55,940 bases of DNA from Devosia insulae DS-56. GTDB lineage: Bacteria > Pseudomonadota > Alphaproteobacteria > Rhizobiales > Devosiaceae. The stretch lies in contig NZ_LAJE02000401.1 in NCBI RefSeq assembly GCF_000970465.2, positions 1 to 55,940 of the forward strand. Reading direction: 5' to 3'. The notes beneath the pieces are model-generated. The model saw only the letters and a list, made by a program, of their open reading frames with translations. It was not told where the DNA came from and made no database searches. Of this stretch, positions 10,560 to 18,329 are shown piece after piece (the first letter of the stretch is position 1; each line of letters begins with the position of its first letter). The translations under genes were made by a program, and so were the position numbers.

Positions 10560-11183
10560 ATGGCCCCCGATTACCCCACTGATACCGACCTCAGCCCCGA
10601 CCGCGTCCGGTCCGATGCCGCCGCGCTGACCGAAACCGCAGAGGCCGACCTCGGCCATCTCGCCGATGAGGTCAAGCAGCAGGCCGCCGCCATCGGCGAC
10701 GAGGCGATGACGCAGCTTGAGGGCGTTACCGAAAAGGCCAAGGGCCTTGCCACCGACCAGAAGGATCTGCTCGTTGCCCAGTTGGGCGGCGTCAGCGGTG
10801 CCCTGCAGAAAGTGGCGGGAGAACTCGACAGCAGTGGCGAGGCCGGCAGCCGCTACGTCCGCATGCTGGCCGATGGGGCCGACAAGCTGACCTCGACCGT
10901 GCGCGACAACGATGTCGACCAGATCATCGGCATCGCCCAGGATTTCGGGCGGAAGCAACCCGTCGCCTTCATGGGCGCTGCGGCCCTGCTCGGCTTCGTC
11001 GCTTCCCGCTTCGTTCTCGCCTCCGCCTCGCGCAAGCCCGAGGCGGCTCCTACCGCAGGGTCCAGCCCGTCGGGCTCGAGCTACGGGTCGAACCCTCCGG
11101 GCTCAGGCCAGAGCTCGATGCGATCGGGTTCGAACCCCTCGACTGCCGTGTTCAACGAGGGAGGCCGAAATGGCGGATACTGA
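10560..11183 (+). CDS. Hypothetical stress protein with helical repeats and one membrane segment
   Basis: A 207-aa acidic protein. Residues about 20-110 are long amphipathic helix (repeats such as EADLGHLADEVKQQAA), followed by a hydrophobic segment near residue 140 (AFMGAAALLGFVASRFV) and a Ser/Gly/Pro-rich tail. It resembles proteins annotated as nutrient-deprivation-induced in Rhizobiales, but this is a resemblance of layout only. ATG 10560 is preferred (AGGAG 8 nt upstream). First gene of three; its stop overlaps the next gene by 14 nt. Confidence 0.75.
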   Translation: MAPDYPTDTDLSPDRVRSDAAALTETAEADLGHLADEVKQQAAAIGDEAMTQLEGVTEKAKGLATDQKDLLVAQLGGVSGALQKVAGELDSSGEAGSRYVRMLADGADKLTSTVRDNDVDQIIGIAQDFGRKQPVAFMGAAALLGFVASRFVLASASRKPEAAPTAGSSPSGSSYGSNPPGSGQSSMRSGSNPSTAVFNEGGRNGGY

Positions 11184-11586
11184 GCGCCCCCATACCCTCA
11201 CCGACCTGCTCGGCGGCCTCGCCGGCGACATTTCCGGGCTGTTTCGCAAGGAAATCCAGCTGGCCAAGACCGAAGCGTCCGAAAAGCTCGGTGATGTGCT
11301 TACCGCGTCCAAGGGCCTCGCCATTGGCGGCGTTCTAGCCATCGGCGCCGTCGGCGTTTTTCTCTCGGCGCTGGTGATCGGGCTCTCCTGGGTCCTCGTC
11401 GCCATCGGTATGTCCGAGCAGGCTGCCGGCTTCATTGCTTCCATCGTGGTGGCCGTCGTCGTCGGCGTCATCGCCTGGAGCTTCATTTCGAAAAGCCTCG
11501 AGGCCTGGAAGGCGACCACCTTCGAGCTCGACCGCACCACCCATTCCCTCGCGCGCGATGCCGAGGTCGTTAAGGAGAGCCTGTGA
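11170..11586 (+). CDS. Phage-holin-superfamily-like membrane protein (DUF1469/YqjE type)
   Basis: A 138-aa protein with an N-terminal amphipathic helix (LLGGLAGDISGLFRKEIQLA) followed by two membrane helices (about residues 48-72 and 80-102). This is the layout of the putative Actinobacteriophage holin III/YqjE family, which in proteobacteria are chromosomal envelope proteins rather than lysis genes. Middle gene of the operon; its TGA overlaps the next ATG by one base. Neighbours suggest an envelope-stress role. Confidence 0.78.
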   Translation: MADTERPHTLTDLLGGLAGDISGLFRKEIQLAKTEASEKLGDVLTASKGLAIGGVLAIGAVGVFLSALVIGLSWVLVAIGMSEQAAGFIASIVVAVVVGVIAWSFISKSLEAWKATTFELDRTTHSLARDAEVVKESL

Positions 11587-12554
11587 TGAGCAGCTACGGA
11601 AAAGATTCTGCCCAGCTGGAGCGGGAAGTCGAACAGCAGCGCCAGCGTGTCGAAGACCGGATCGGCGAGATCAAGGATCGGCTGTCCCCCGGGCAACTGG
11701 TGGATGAGTTGCTGAGCTACAGCAAGGATGGTGGCCAGCACTTTGCCGCCAATCTCGGCCACACCGTTTCGAACAACCCGCTGCCTGCAGCGCTGCTCGG
11801 CATCAGCCTCGTCTGGCTGATGACTGGACAAGGTCCGAAACTCTCGGCTCCAAACCCGGCGCCGCAACCCAGCCGCTACCGGTCCGACTATCCCTATGCC
11901 ACAGTCTCCGGCGGCCTTCGCCGGGTGAACCATGCGGCCGACGACTCCGGCAAGTGGTTCAGCGAGTTCCAGGATGCCCGCGGCAAGCGCTATAAGGCCG
12001 AGTCCAATGAATTGGGCCACCGGGCCGGCGAATTTGTCGATGACGCCGGCCGGAAGTTCGGCGGCTTTATCGATGAAGCCGGCCACCGGCTGCAGGACTT
12101 CCAGGATGAGGCCGGCAACCGCATCGACGAGGCGGCGGGTTGGGCCTCGCACGCCTGGCATGACTTGCGTCATCAGGTCGGCGACATGCTCGACGGCGTG
12201 CAGCAGCAGGCGCGCAATATGGGCAGCAGCGCCCAGCACCAGACCGATCGTGCCACCAGGGTGGTGATGGATACGTTCCAGAATCAGCCGCTGGTCGCCG
12301 GAGCTCTGGCCTTTGCCGCCGGCGCGGCCCTCGGCGCCGCTTTGCCGCATACCGAGCAGGAAGATAAAGCCGTGGGCGAGCTGGCCGACGAGGTCAGGGG
12401 CAAGGCCATCGATGTCGCTTCGGAGGTCTACGAGGAGGGCAAAACCCGCGTCGCCGACCTTTACGAAAAGGGCAAGGACGGCGCCGCCAAGGTCTACGAC
12501 GAAACCGTCAAGGCCGTCGGCGACAGCGTCAACGGCACCCCCGACCTGCACTGA
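11586..12554 (+). CDS. DUF3618-type membrane protein with apolipoprotein-like repeats
   Basis: A 322-aa protein. The N-terminus (QLEREVEQQRQRVEDRIGEIKDRL split by a Pro-rich turn) matches DUF3618, followed by one hydrophobic stretch (about residues 65-80). The middle consists of imperfect 11-residue amphipathic repeats (DDAGRKFGGFIDEAGHRLQ-like), similar to LEA/apolipophorin repeats, and the tail has a second hydrophobic glycine-rich patch (ALAFAAGAALGAALP). Such repeats usually coat membranes (inference). Start ATG 11586 (AAGGAG upstream, TGATG overlap). Last gene of the operon. Confidence 0.75.
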   Translation: MSSYGKDSAQLEREVEQQRQRVEDRIGEIKDRLSPGQLVDELLSYSKDGGQHFAANLGHTVSNNPLPAALLGISLVWLMTGQGPKLSAPNPAPQPSRYRSDYPYATVSGGLRRVNHAADDSGKWFSEFQDARGKRYKAESNELGHRAGEFVDDAGRKFGGFIDEAGHRLQDFQDEAGNRIDEAAGWASHAWHDLRHQVGDMLDGVQQQARNMGSSAQHQTDRATRVVMDTFQNQPLVAGALAFAAGAALGAALPHTEQEDKAVGELADEVRGKAIDVASEVYEEGKTRVADLYEKGKDGAAKVYDETVKAVGDSVNGTPDLH

Positions 12555-12590
12555 GCAGCCTGACTATCCCTGCGGGTCTGGTGCTCGGCA

Positions 12591-13724
12591 TCAGGCCCGC
12601 TTTTCTACCTGCGGCAGGTGGAAGGTGAAGCGCGTTTCGGTCGCGTCCGAGGTCACGTCGATCCGCCCGCCATGCGCCTCGGCAATCTGCGCGGCAATAT
12701 AGAGCCCCAGCCCCAGGCCCTGCACCCGCGACTGCGGGTTGGAGCGATAGAACGGTTGGAACAGCTGCTCGATCGCCGCCGGCGGGATCGGCGGCCCGGC
12801 ATTGGCCACCGACAGCTCCAGTCCGGTAGCGCCCATTGTGGCGTCGACCCGCACGGGCCGGTCCACCGCCCCATGGGTGATGGCGTTGGCCAGCAGGTTC
12901 GAGAACAGCTGCGCCAGCCGGGCATGGTCGGCTTCGACCTCGGCGGTAGCGTCGAGATTCAATTCGATCTCGCGCTCGGGATAGCTGGTTCGCAACTCGC
13001 CAACCACCTGCTCCAGCGTCAGTGCCAGCGGTCTGCTGCTACGGCTCAGCTGGATCCCACCACCCAGCCGGCCGCGGGCAAAATCCATCACGTTGTCGAT
13101 CAGCCCGCTCATCCGCAAGACGCTGCCGCGGATCAGCCCGATCACCCGCTGCGATTTCTCGCTCTGCGGCTCGCGCATCAACAGGTTGGTGCCGCCATCG
13201 ATCGCGGCCAGCGGGTTGCGCAGGTCGTGCCCGAGCACCGCGATGAACTGCTCGCGCAACTCTGCTGCCTCGTGCTCGGCGAGCAACTGTCCCTTCGACA
13301 TGCGGGATTCCGCCTGCGCGGTTTCGGTGGCGTCGACCAGCTCGCGCTCATAGCGGCGGCGCTCGGTGGCTCGAAACACCGTCACCCGGGTGAACAGCAG
13401 CCCGCCATCGGCATCGCGGCGCTCGGCGGCGTTGGCGAGCACATGCAACGGCGCACCATCGGCCGTGATCAGATCGAGTGCCACCTCGTCGAAAAAGCCC
13501 TGCATGCGCAGCAGCGGCGCGAAATGCGTTTCATAGAAGATCTGACCGGCAATGCTGAGCAGGTCGCGCAGGCGCTGGCCGCGCAACTCTTCGGCTGCGA
13601 CGCCGAGCCAGCGCGACAGCGTCTTGTTAGATTTGACGATCCGCCCGTCGGGACCGAGCGAAAGATAGCCGCACGGGGCGTTCTCGTAGAGATCCTCGAG
13701 GTCTTCGGCAGCCGGCCCTGGCAT
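12591..13724 (-). CDS. PAS-domain sensor histidine kinase paired with RsbQ-like hydrolase
   Basis: A 377-aa cytoplasmic kinase without membrane segments. Residues about 8-125 are a PAS domain of the RsbP type (PCGYLSLGPDGRIVKSN and FYETHFAPLLRMQG). HisKA follows with phospho-acceptor His (about 167) in GHDLRNPLAAI, then HATPase with N-box QLFSNLLANAITHG and G-box GLGLGLYIA. Its ATG lies 3 nt after the stop of an RsbQ-like hydrolase, so the hydrolase probably supplies the PAS ligand. No partner receiver is fused; the single-domain regulator at 14680 is a nearby candidate. Confidence 0.9.
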   Translation of the reverse strand: MPGPAAEDLEDLYENAPCGYLSLGPDGRIVKSNKTLSRWLGVAAEELRGQRLRDLLSIAGQIFYETHFAPLLRMQGFFDEVALDLITADGAPLHVLANAAERRDADGGLLFTRVTVFRATERRRYERELVDATETAQAESRMSKGQLLAEHEAAELREQFIAVLGHDLRNPLAAIDGGTNLLMREPQSEKSQRVIGLIRGSVLRMSGLIDNVMDFARGRLGGGIQLSRSSRPLALTLEQVVGELRTSYPEREIELNLDATAEVEADHARLAQLFSNLLANAITHGAVDRPVRVDATMGATGLELSVANAGPPIPPAAIEQLFQPFYRSNPQSRVQGLGLGLYIAAQIAEAHGGRIDVTSDATETRFTFHLPQVEKRA

Positions 13725-13727
13725 CGT

Positions 13728-14516
13728 TCAGATGAAATCCCGGATCGCCGCAATCACTTCGGCGGGCGCGCTGAGGTTGGGGCAATGGCCGGTGGCATCG
13801 AGGATCTTCATTTCACTCCCGGCAATGTTATCGCGCACATAGGCGCCCACCGCCTCGGGCGCAATGATGTCGTCGCTGCATTGCAGGATCAGCGTGCGCA
13901 CCGTCACCTGGTGCAGGTCGGCGCGGTTGTCGGAGGTGAACGTGGTGCGGGCGAACTGCCGCGCGATCGCCGGGTCGGTGCGGCAGAAGCTGTTGGTCAG
14001 TTCCTCTCCCAGCTCCGGGCGGTCGGCATTGCCCATGATCGCCGGAGCCATCGCGGCGGACCAGCCCATGTGGTTGTCGGCGAGCGAGGCCAGCAGCTCT
14101 TCGACCTGCGTCGCGGTGAAGCCACCATGATAGCCTTCGGCATCGATATAGCGCGGCGAGGGGCCGACCAGCACCAGGCTCTCGAACATGTCGGGCGCCT
14201 TGATCGAGGCGAGCACCCCGATCATGGCGCTCACCGAGTGGCCGACGAACACCCCACCGGTAACGCCAAGCGCCCGACCGATCTCCACCAGATCATCGGC
14301 ATAGCCCTTGAGGGTGGAGTATTTGCCCGCGTCATAGGCGGTAAGGTCGGACTTGCCGGCGCCGACGTGATCGAACAGCACGGTGAGGTGGTCGGCTTCG
14401 AAGGCCGGGGCGACGAGGCGCCACATGTTCTGGTCGCAACCGAAACCATGCGCAAAAATCATCGGCCTCAAGCCCGCTCCGGCGGTAACAACGTGATTGC
14501 GGGAAATGACGGTCAT
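13728..14516 (-). CDS. RsbQ/KAI2-like alpha/beta hydrolase
   Basis: A 262-aa alpha/beta hydrolase very close to Bacillus RsbQ and plant KAI2/D14. The start pattern is AHGFGCDQNMWR, the nucleophile Ser is in FVGHSVSAMIG (about 91), the Asp in CSDDIIAP (about 215) and the His in TGHCPNLS (about 242), a complete triad. In Bacillus, RsbQ is required with the PAS phosphatase RsbP for energy-stress signalling (established). Here it is followed after 3 nt by a PAS histidine kinase. Likely a cytoplasmic signal-generating enzyme; the substrate is unknown. Confidence 0.9.
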   Translation of the reverse strand: MTVISRNHVVTAGAGLRPMIFAHGFGCDQNMWRLVAPAFEADHLTVLFDHVGAGKSDLTAYDAGKYSTLKGYADDLVEIGRALGVTGGVFVGHSVSAMIGVLASIKAPDMFESLVLVGPSPRYIDAEGYHGGFTATQVEELLASLADNHMGWSAAMAPAIMGNADRPELGEELTNSFCRTDPAIARQFARTTFTSDNRADLHQVTVRTLILQCSDDIIAPEAVGAYVRDNIAGSEMKILDATGHCPNLSAPAEVIAAIRDFI

Positions 14517-14679
14517 TGAGGCTCCGACGCTGGGCAGACACTACGCGCTGCAGCTTTAACGCAGCGAGAGGCCAAAAGGATCACGAGCCCACGCAAGTCA
14601 TTGTGTTCACGTGTTGCGTGCGACACGGATCGATCCGGGCCACCGGGAGTTGATCGTCACCTACCCTCGAGGTGATGAC

Positions 14680-15054
14680 GTGACTCATGCTGTTTCAGTG
14701 CTGGTAGTTGAAGACGAGGCGCTGATCCGCATGGACATTGTCGACCAGCTCGAGCGCGAGGGGTTTTTCGTGTTCGAGGCCGCCAATGCCGACCAGGCCA
14801 TCGCTGTGCTCGATGCGGAGCCGAGCGTGCGCATCATGTTCACCGATATCGATATGCCCGGCAGCATGGATGGCCTGAAGCTTGCTGCCGCGGTCAGGCA
14901 CCGCTTCCCGCCGGTTCAGATCATCGTCACCTCGGGACACCGGATGGTCGAGATCAGCGAAATGCCCGATGGCAGCGTGTTCTTCGGCAAGCCCTACCAG
15001 CACGCCGCGGTGATGGCGTCGATGCGCCAGTTGCTTGCTGCGCCCCCGCGCTAA
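14680..15054 (+). CDS. Single-domain response regulator
   Basis: A 124-aa CheY-like receiver. The acidic pocket is in VLVVEDEALIRMD, the phosphoacceptor Asp in MFTDIDMPG, the conserved Thr/Ser in IIVTSG and the Lys in FFGKPY. No output domain is present. GTG 14680 is preferred because GAGGTG lies 6 nt upstream and the domain begins directly after; a longer frame from 14611 has no ribosome binding site. It is divergent from the RsbQ/kinase pair and may be its phosphorylation target. Its stop overlaps that of the convergent hemolysin III gene. Confidence 0.85.
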   Translation: MTHAVSVLVVEDEALIRMDIVDQLEREGFFVFEAANADQAIAVLDAEPSVRIMFTDIDMPGSMDGLKLAAAVRHRFPPVQIIVTSGHRMVEISEMPDGSVFFGKPYQHAAVMASMRQLLAAPPR

Positions 15055-15725
15055 AGCCGCTGCAGCACCATGCAATCGAGCACCGCCCACAGGTGGATGC
15101 TGGCGCCCAGCACCACGAAGCAGTGCCAGATCACGTTATGGAAATGCAGCCGCTCCCACAGGTGGAAGATGATGCCGGAGCAATAGGCAACACCACCGGC
15201 GATGATGAGCAGCAGCGTGCTCGATGGCAGGACGCTGGCTAGCGACTGGAAGATCAGCAGACCACTCCAGCCGATGCCCAGATAGAGCAGCAGCGCCAGC
15301 CGGCCGAAATGCTGCGGCACGATCAGCTTCAACCCAATGCCGATCATCGCCGCGCTCCATACCGCAATCAGCATCAGGGTGGAGGCGGGCGTATCGCCAA
15401 GCAGCGCCAGGAGCGGCGTATACGTGCCGGCGATAAGAAGGAAGATCGCGGCCTGGTCGAAGCGGGCGAGCAGCCGCTTCAATGGCGCAACCGGTGCGAG
15501 GTTGAAGGCGAGCGAAACGCTGAGCACCAGCAGCAGCGAGGCGACATAGACCGAGACCACGAGGGCGGTCTCAATCCCGCTGCTGGCGAGCAGCATCCCG
15601 CCCAACCCCAGGGCGACGAGCAACCCCACGATGTGGACCGCGGCATCGCCGATCAGCTCCATGCGCGAGTATGGCTTGCCACGATGCCACCAGGTGCGAT
15701 CGGGATATGGGGTCAAAGTGATCAT
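15051..15725 (-). CDS. Hemolysin III family (PAQR-type) membrane protein
   Basis: A 224-aa inner-membrane protein with seven predicted helices. The family motifs are SRMELIGDAAVHIVG near the N-terminus, FDQAAIFLLIAGTYTP in the middle and HNVIWHCFVVLGASIH near the C-terminus; the conserved His and Asp residues match the metal site of PAQR/HlyIII proteins. Function in bacteria is unclear, and the hemolysin name is historical. Start ATG 15725 (GAGG 7 nt upstream). Confidence 0.9.
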   Translation of the reverse strand: MITLTPYPDRTWWHRGKPYSRMELIGDAAVHIVGLLVALGLGGMLLASSGIETALVVSVYVASLLLVLSVSLAFNLAPVAPLKRLLARFDQAAIFLLIAGTYTPLLALLGDTPASTLMLIAVWSAAMIGIGLKLIVPQHFGRLALLLYLGIGWSGLLIFQSLASVLPSSTLLLIIAGGVAYCSGIIFHLWERLHFHNVIWHCFVVLGASIHLWAVLDCMVLQRL

Positions 15726-15808
15726 CTGTATGCCTCGCTGTGACAAGCTCAACGTGCCAGAGCCCCAGCTGATCCATGCTCCATTGGATCTATTGCAGCA
15801 CACGCGAC

Positions 15809-15833
15809 GGAACGCATACCGCCGCCTTCCGTT
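15809..15833 (+). promoter_or_regulatory. Candidate sigma-EcfG promoter (perfect consensus)
   Basis: GGAAC (15809-15813), a 16-nt spacer, CGTT (15830-15833): an exact match to the EcfG consensus, 42 nt before the DUF6894 gene that leads into the Crp-type regulator. Confidence 0.65.
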
Positions 15834-15874
15834 TGTCTCGCACACCAGCCAGGTGGGCTTCACGCGAGATGGGC

Positions 15875-16129
15875 ATGATCTACTTCTTCGACGTACGCGA
15901 CGGGGACGACCTTTCGCATGACGACACCGGCATAGACCTCCCCGATCCTGCTGCCGCCAGGTTGCAGGCGACACTCGCCCTGACCGAGATGGCGCGAGAC
16001 GACCTGCCGTCCAATGGCGACGAGCGAAAGCTCTCCATTCACGTGCGCACCGCCGAGGGGCCGCAGTTCGACGTGTCGCTCGATTACGAGCTGCAGGTGA
16101 CGAGCGGCCAAAACCCAGACCAGGACTAG
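15875..16129 (+). CDS. DUF6894 protein (copy 1)
   Basis: An 84-aa protein of the DUF6894 type: MIYFFDVRDGDDLSHDDTG at the N-terminus, then LPDPAAARLQATLALTEMA and a C-terminal strand LSIHVRT. Function unknown; typically small proteins of Rhizobiales stress loci. ATG 15875 is preferred, with ATG 15869 as alternative. One nucleotide separates its stop from the Crp-type regulator, so they form an operon behind a perfect EcfG-like promoter. Two further copies lie at 21289 and 32721. Confidence 0.75.
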   Translation: MIYFFDVRDGDDLSHDDTGIDLPDPAAARLQATLALTEMARDDLPSNGDERKLSIHVRTAEGPQFDVSLDYELQVTSGQNPDQD

Positions 16130-16130
16130 C

Positions 16131-16871
16131 ATGGCCCAGATAGACCCAGACGCCTTCAACCCGTTCTTTTCCATGGTGTCGGTCAGGGACGACCTGTCCG
16201 ACGCAGAGCACAACGCCATCCTCGCGGCCGCCGGCGCGTCGCGGCGCTTTGCGGCGGGCAAGGACATCGTCACCCAGGGCGACCGCCCCGGCTTCAGCAC
16301 GCTGGTGGTCAAGGGCATGACGGCGCGCTATTCGACCGTCGAGGACGGCGGGCGACAGATCACCGGCCTGCATATCGCCGGGGATTTTGTCGACCTCCAC
16401 TCGTTCCCGCTGCAGCTGATGGACCACTCGGTCACCGCCATCACCCCATGCGAGGTGGTGACGTTTCCGCACCAGCAGCTCATGCATATCACCGAGAACT
16501 ATCCGCACCTGACGCGGGTCCTGTGGCTGCTGACGCTGCTCGACGGCGCCATCCACCGGCAGTGGATGGTGACCAAGGGCCGGCTCACTGCTGACGAACA
16601 GATGGCGCACCTGTTCTGCGAGCAGTTCGTACGCGCCCAGATGGCGGGGCTGGCGAACGCCCAAAGCTATCCGTTTCCGCTGACCCAGGCGCAGTTCGGC
16701 GATGCCCTGGGGCTATCGATCGTCCACACCAACCGCACGCTGCAGCGCCTGCGGCGAACCGGAGCGCTCGAGTGGGAAGATGGGGTGGTCGAGATATTTG
16801 ACTGGCCACAGCTGCGCGAGCTGGGACAGTTCGACCCGACCTACCTGCATCTCGAAAAACTGCGGCGCTAG
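16131..16871 (+). CDS. Crp/Fnr family transcriptional regulator
   Basis: A 246-aa regulator with an N-terminal cyclic-nucleotide-binding-like beta-barrel (GKDIVTQGDRPGFSTLVVKG, about residues 42-61) and a C-terminal winged helix-turn-helix of the Crp type (PLTQAQFGDALGLSIVHTNRTL, read in two parts). It lacks the Cys residues of Fnr oxygen sensors and the canonical cAMP-contact Arg/Ser motif is not evident, so the ligand is unknown. Second gene after DUF6894 copy 1, under a likely general-stress promoter. Confidence 0.88.
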   Translation: MAQIDPDAFNPFFSMVSVRDDLSDAEHNAILAAAGASRRFAAGKDIVTQGDRPGFSTLVVKGMTARYSTVEDGGRQITGLHIAGDFVDLHSFPLQLMDHSVTAITPCEVVTFPHQQLMHITENYPHLTRVLWLLTLLDGAIHRQWMVTKGRLTADEQMAHLFCEQFVRAQMAGLANAQSYPFPLTQAQFGDALGLSIVHTNRTLQRLRRTGALEWEDGVVEIFDWPQLRELGQFDPTYLHLEKLRR

Positions 16872-16887
16872 CCGGCGGCGCCGCCGC

Positions 16888-17028
16888 TCAGTCCTTCGAC
16901 GGCTTGGTCAATCCCGGCTGCTCCTGCCTGGAGCCGTCGGGGCGCCGGCCCAGATCGTCGATGTTGTCGTCCATCTGCTTGCCCTTGCCGCTTTCGATCG
17001 GCTCCGGCTTCGGCTTGTCCTTGCTCAT
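16888..17028 (-). CDS. Small hydrophilic stress-associated protein
   Basis: A 46-aa Lys/Asp/Pro-rich peptide beginning MSKDKPKPEPIESGKGK and probably disordered. I recognise no family. AGGAG lies 6 nt before the ATG. A perfect EcfG-like promoter at 17146-17170 reads toward it, which supports a real stress-induced gene. Confidence 0.6.
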   Translation of the reverse strand: MSKDKPKPEPIESGKGKQMDDNIDDLGRRPDGSRQEQPGLTKPSKD

Positions 17029-17145
17029 CTGAAGCTCCTCGGTTGCGGGGGAATGCTGCACGCTCAAAAGCACGCGCCGCACCCGATGGATGCGGCGACC
17101 AATTTTGGCAGCGTCGCGCTCTTGCCGGCGCTGAACCTGAAAGCC

Positions 17146-17170
17146 AACGCCGATAGGGGGCGTTCGTTCC
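17146..17170 (-). promoter_or_regulatory. Candidate sigma-EcfG promoter (perfect consensus)
   Basis: The minus strand reads GGAAC (17166-17170), a 16-nt spacer, CGTT (17146-17149). It directs transcription to the 46-aa gene at 17028. Confidence 0.65.
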
Positions 17171-17185
17171 GTCTGAGGTCCTGCC

Positions 17186-17539
17186 TTACCGGCCCGCGTT
17201 GCCGCCGCTTCTGGAAACTGCCTCGAGCTGGTCGATCATCCGGCGGAAGGCCGCGTCGACATCGAGGAGACGGCTATGGTCGGGCTCGCCCTTGATCGCC
17301 GTGCGAAACTCGCTGTGCCGGCGACGGATCTCGGCGAGCAGCGCACCGGCCTCGAGCCGCGCCAGATTGCGCTCTTCCGGTGTGCCGTAGAAGGACGCGG
17401 CGAGGCCACGCAGCCGCGCCGCCTTGCCGTTCCAGTGCTGCAACTCGCCGATGAAGGGTTTGAGGGTGCCATCGGCCCGCCTTCTCGCCACCACGCTGGT
17501 CTGCGAGTTGCGGTGCTGCATTGTGTCGGTGGCCGTCAT
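17186..17539 (-). CDS. GEL-W-K-LR family hypothetical protein (copy 1)
   Basis: A 117-aa, mostly helical protein of unknown function. The recognisable core is FIGELQHWNGKAARLRGLA, followed by ARLEAGALLAEIRRRHSEF. The same pattern (GEL-x2-W-x2-K-x3-LR-x-L, then A-LR-EI-x3-R-x2-F) appears in the gene at 21868 and in the broken copy at 30285, defining a local paralogous family. ATG 17539 has GGAG 11 nt upstream. It follows the receiver gene at 17566 by 26 nt, probably as an operon. Confidence 0.68.
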   Translation of the reverse strand: MTATDTMQHRNSQTSVVARRRADGTLKPFIGELQHWNGKAARLRGLAASFYGTPEERNLARLEAGALLAEIRRRHSEFRTAIKGEPDHSRLLDVDAAFRRMIDQLEAVSRSGGNAGR

Positions 17540-17565
17540 GGATGGTTCTCCGTCGTGGCGTGAGG

Positions 17566-17946
17566 TCATTCGGCCTGGTAGGCGCCCGGTGCGATCGCCA
17601 GTGTCGCTACGGCGGCCAGCAGGTCCTGGTCGCTGAACGGCTTGGGCATCACCCTGGCGTTCGGGAAGTGCTCGAACACCTCTTCGCGGCTGGCGGCGGT
17701 GCAGAAGATGAAGGGAATGCCCTGTTGCGTCAGCCTCGCCACCAACCCTTCCGGCTCGGCGTGCTGCAGGCGGAAATCGATCAGCGCCAGGTGAACATCC
17801 TTCCGATCCAGAAAGGCGAACGCCTCGTCGGGATCGGTGGCGATAATCACCCGGTAGCCGGCATTGAGCAGCGGCGCCTCGATAACCGAGGCGATGAGGT
17901 AGTTGGTCTCGACGACCATGGCCGTTAGGCCGAATTGATGTGTCAT
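17566..17946 (-). CDS. Single-domain response regulator (atypical receiver)
   Basis: A receiver domain of about 126 aa. Helix 1 reads MVVETNYLIASVIE, so the acidic pocket has Glu but no adjacent Asp; the phosphoacceptor Asp is in LALIDFRL and the Lys in VMPKPFS. The segment IPFIFCTAAS sits where PFxFATGY occurs in FATGUY-type regulators of the alphaproteobacterial general stress response, so it may be a diverged member. No output domain. The start is uncertain (ATG 17946 or 17919, neither with a clear ribosome binding site). Confidence 0.75.
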   Translation of the reverse strand: MTHQFGLTAMVVETNYLIASVIEAPLLNAGYRVIIATDPDEAFAFLDRKDVHLALIDFRLQHAEPEGLVARLTQQGIPFIFCTAASREEVFEHFPNARVMPKPFSDQDLLAAVATLAIAPGAYQAE

Positions 17947-18123
17947 GTATGCGCCAAACGCAGGAGGACCCATCCACCCCAGTGGTGGATCGGCAGGCTC
18001 GATGCGCTTCGCCAGGACGCCCGGTTGCAGCGATACTAGTGGTGCCCGCAGGGCACCGGCTCGACCGGTCAATGAACCCTAGGCCCAAGCGTCGCCCAGC
18101 GCATTAACAAAAGACATGTGCCG

Positions 18124-18148
18124 GGAACGAGAGCTGCACGTCTGGGTT
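18124..18148 (+). promoter_or_regulatory. Candidate sigma-EcfG promoter
   Basis: GGAAC (18124-18128), a 16-nt spacer, GGTT (18145-18148), just before the small gene at 18179. The ribosome binding site GAGGAGG begins about 15 nt after the -10 box, so the leader would be very short. Confidence 0.4.
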
Positions 18149-18178
18149 ACCTTCCTCACCGGCGAGGAGGAAACATCC

Positions 18179-18316
18179 GTGGCAAAGCCGCCGAAACGTC
18201 CGCCCGACCAGGCCGCTCCCAAGCCCAGGCGGCAAGCACCCGACATCAGCGATCTCGAAAAGCCGGCCAAGGCCCATCCCACAGACTGGCCCCCGGCAGC
18301 ACGGCCAAAGGGCTGA
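18179..18316 (+). CDS. Small Pro/Lys-rich protein
   Basis: A 45-aa basic, proline-rich peptide (KPPKRPPDQAAPKPRRQ at the N-terminus, DWPPAARPKG at the end), probably disordered. GTG 18179 follows GAGGAGG at 8 nt. No family recognised. The context (strong ribosome binding site, EcfG-like promoter) supports it. It resembles in style the 46-aa peptide at 16888. Confidence 0.5.
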   Translation: MAKPPKRPPDQAAPKPRRQAPDISDLEKPAKAHPTDWPPAARPKG

Positions 18317-18329
18317 GGGGGCCGCGCGA

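Noticed and set aside
11096-11125. GGGTTCGAACCC-like segment resembling a tRNA T-arm
   Set aside because: It lies inside a coding gene and no cloverleaf or acceptor stem surrounds it.
11170-11586. Holin-like gene as a sign of prophage
   Set aside because: No other phage genes nearby; this family is common as chromosomal envelope proteins.
12618-14519. Antisense frame of 633 codons opposite the kinase and hydrolase
   Set aside because: It spans two coupled genes on the other strand, which would be a codon-bias artefact; no domain seen.
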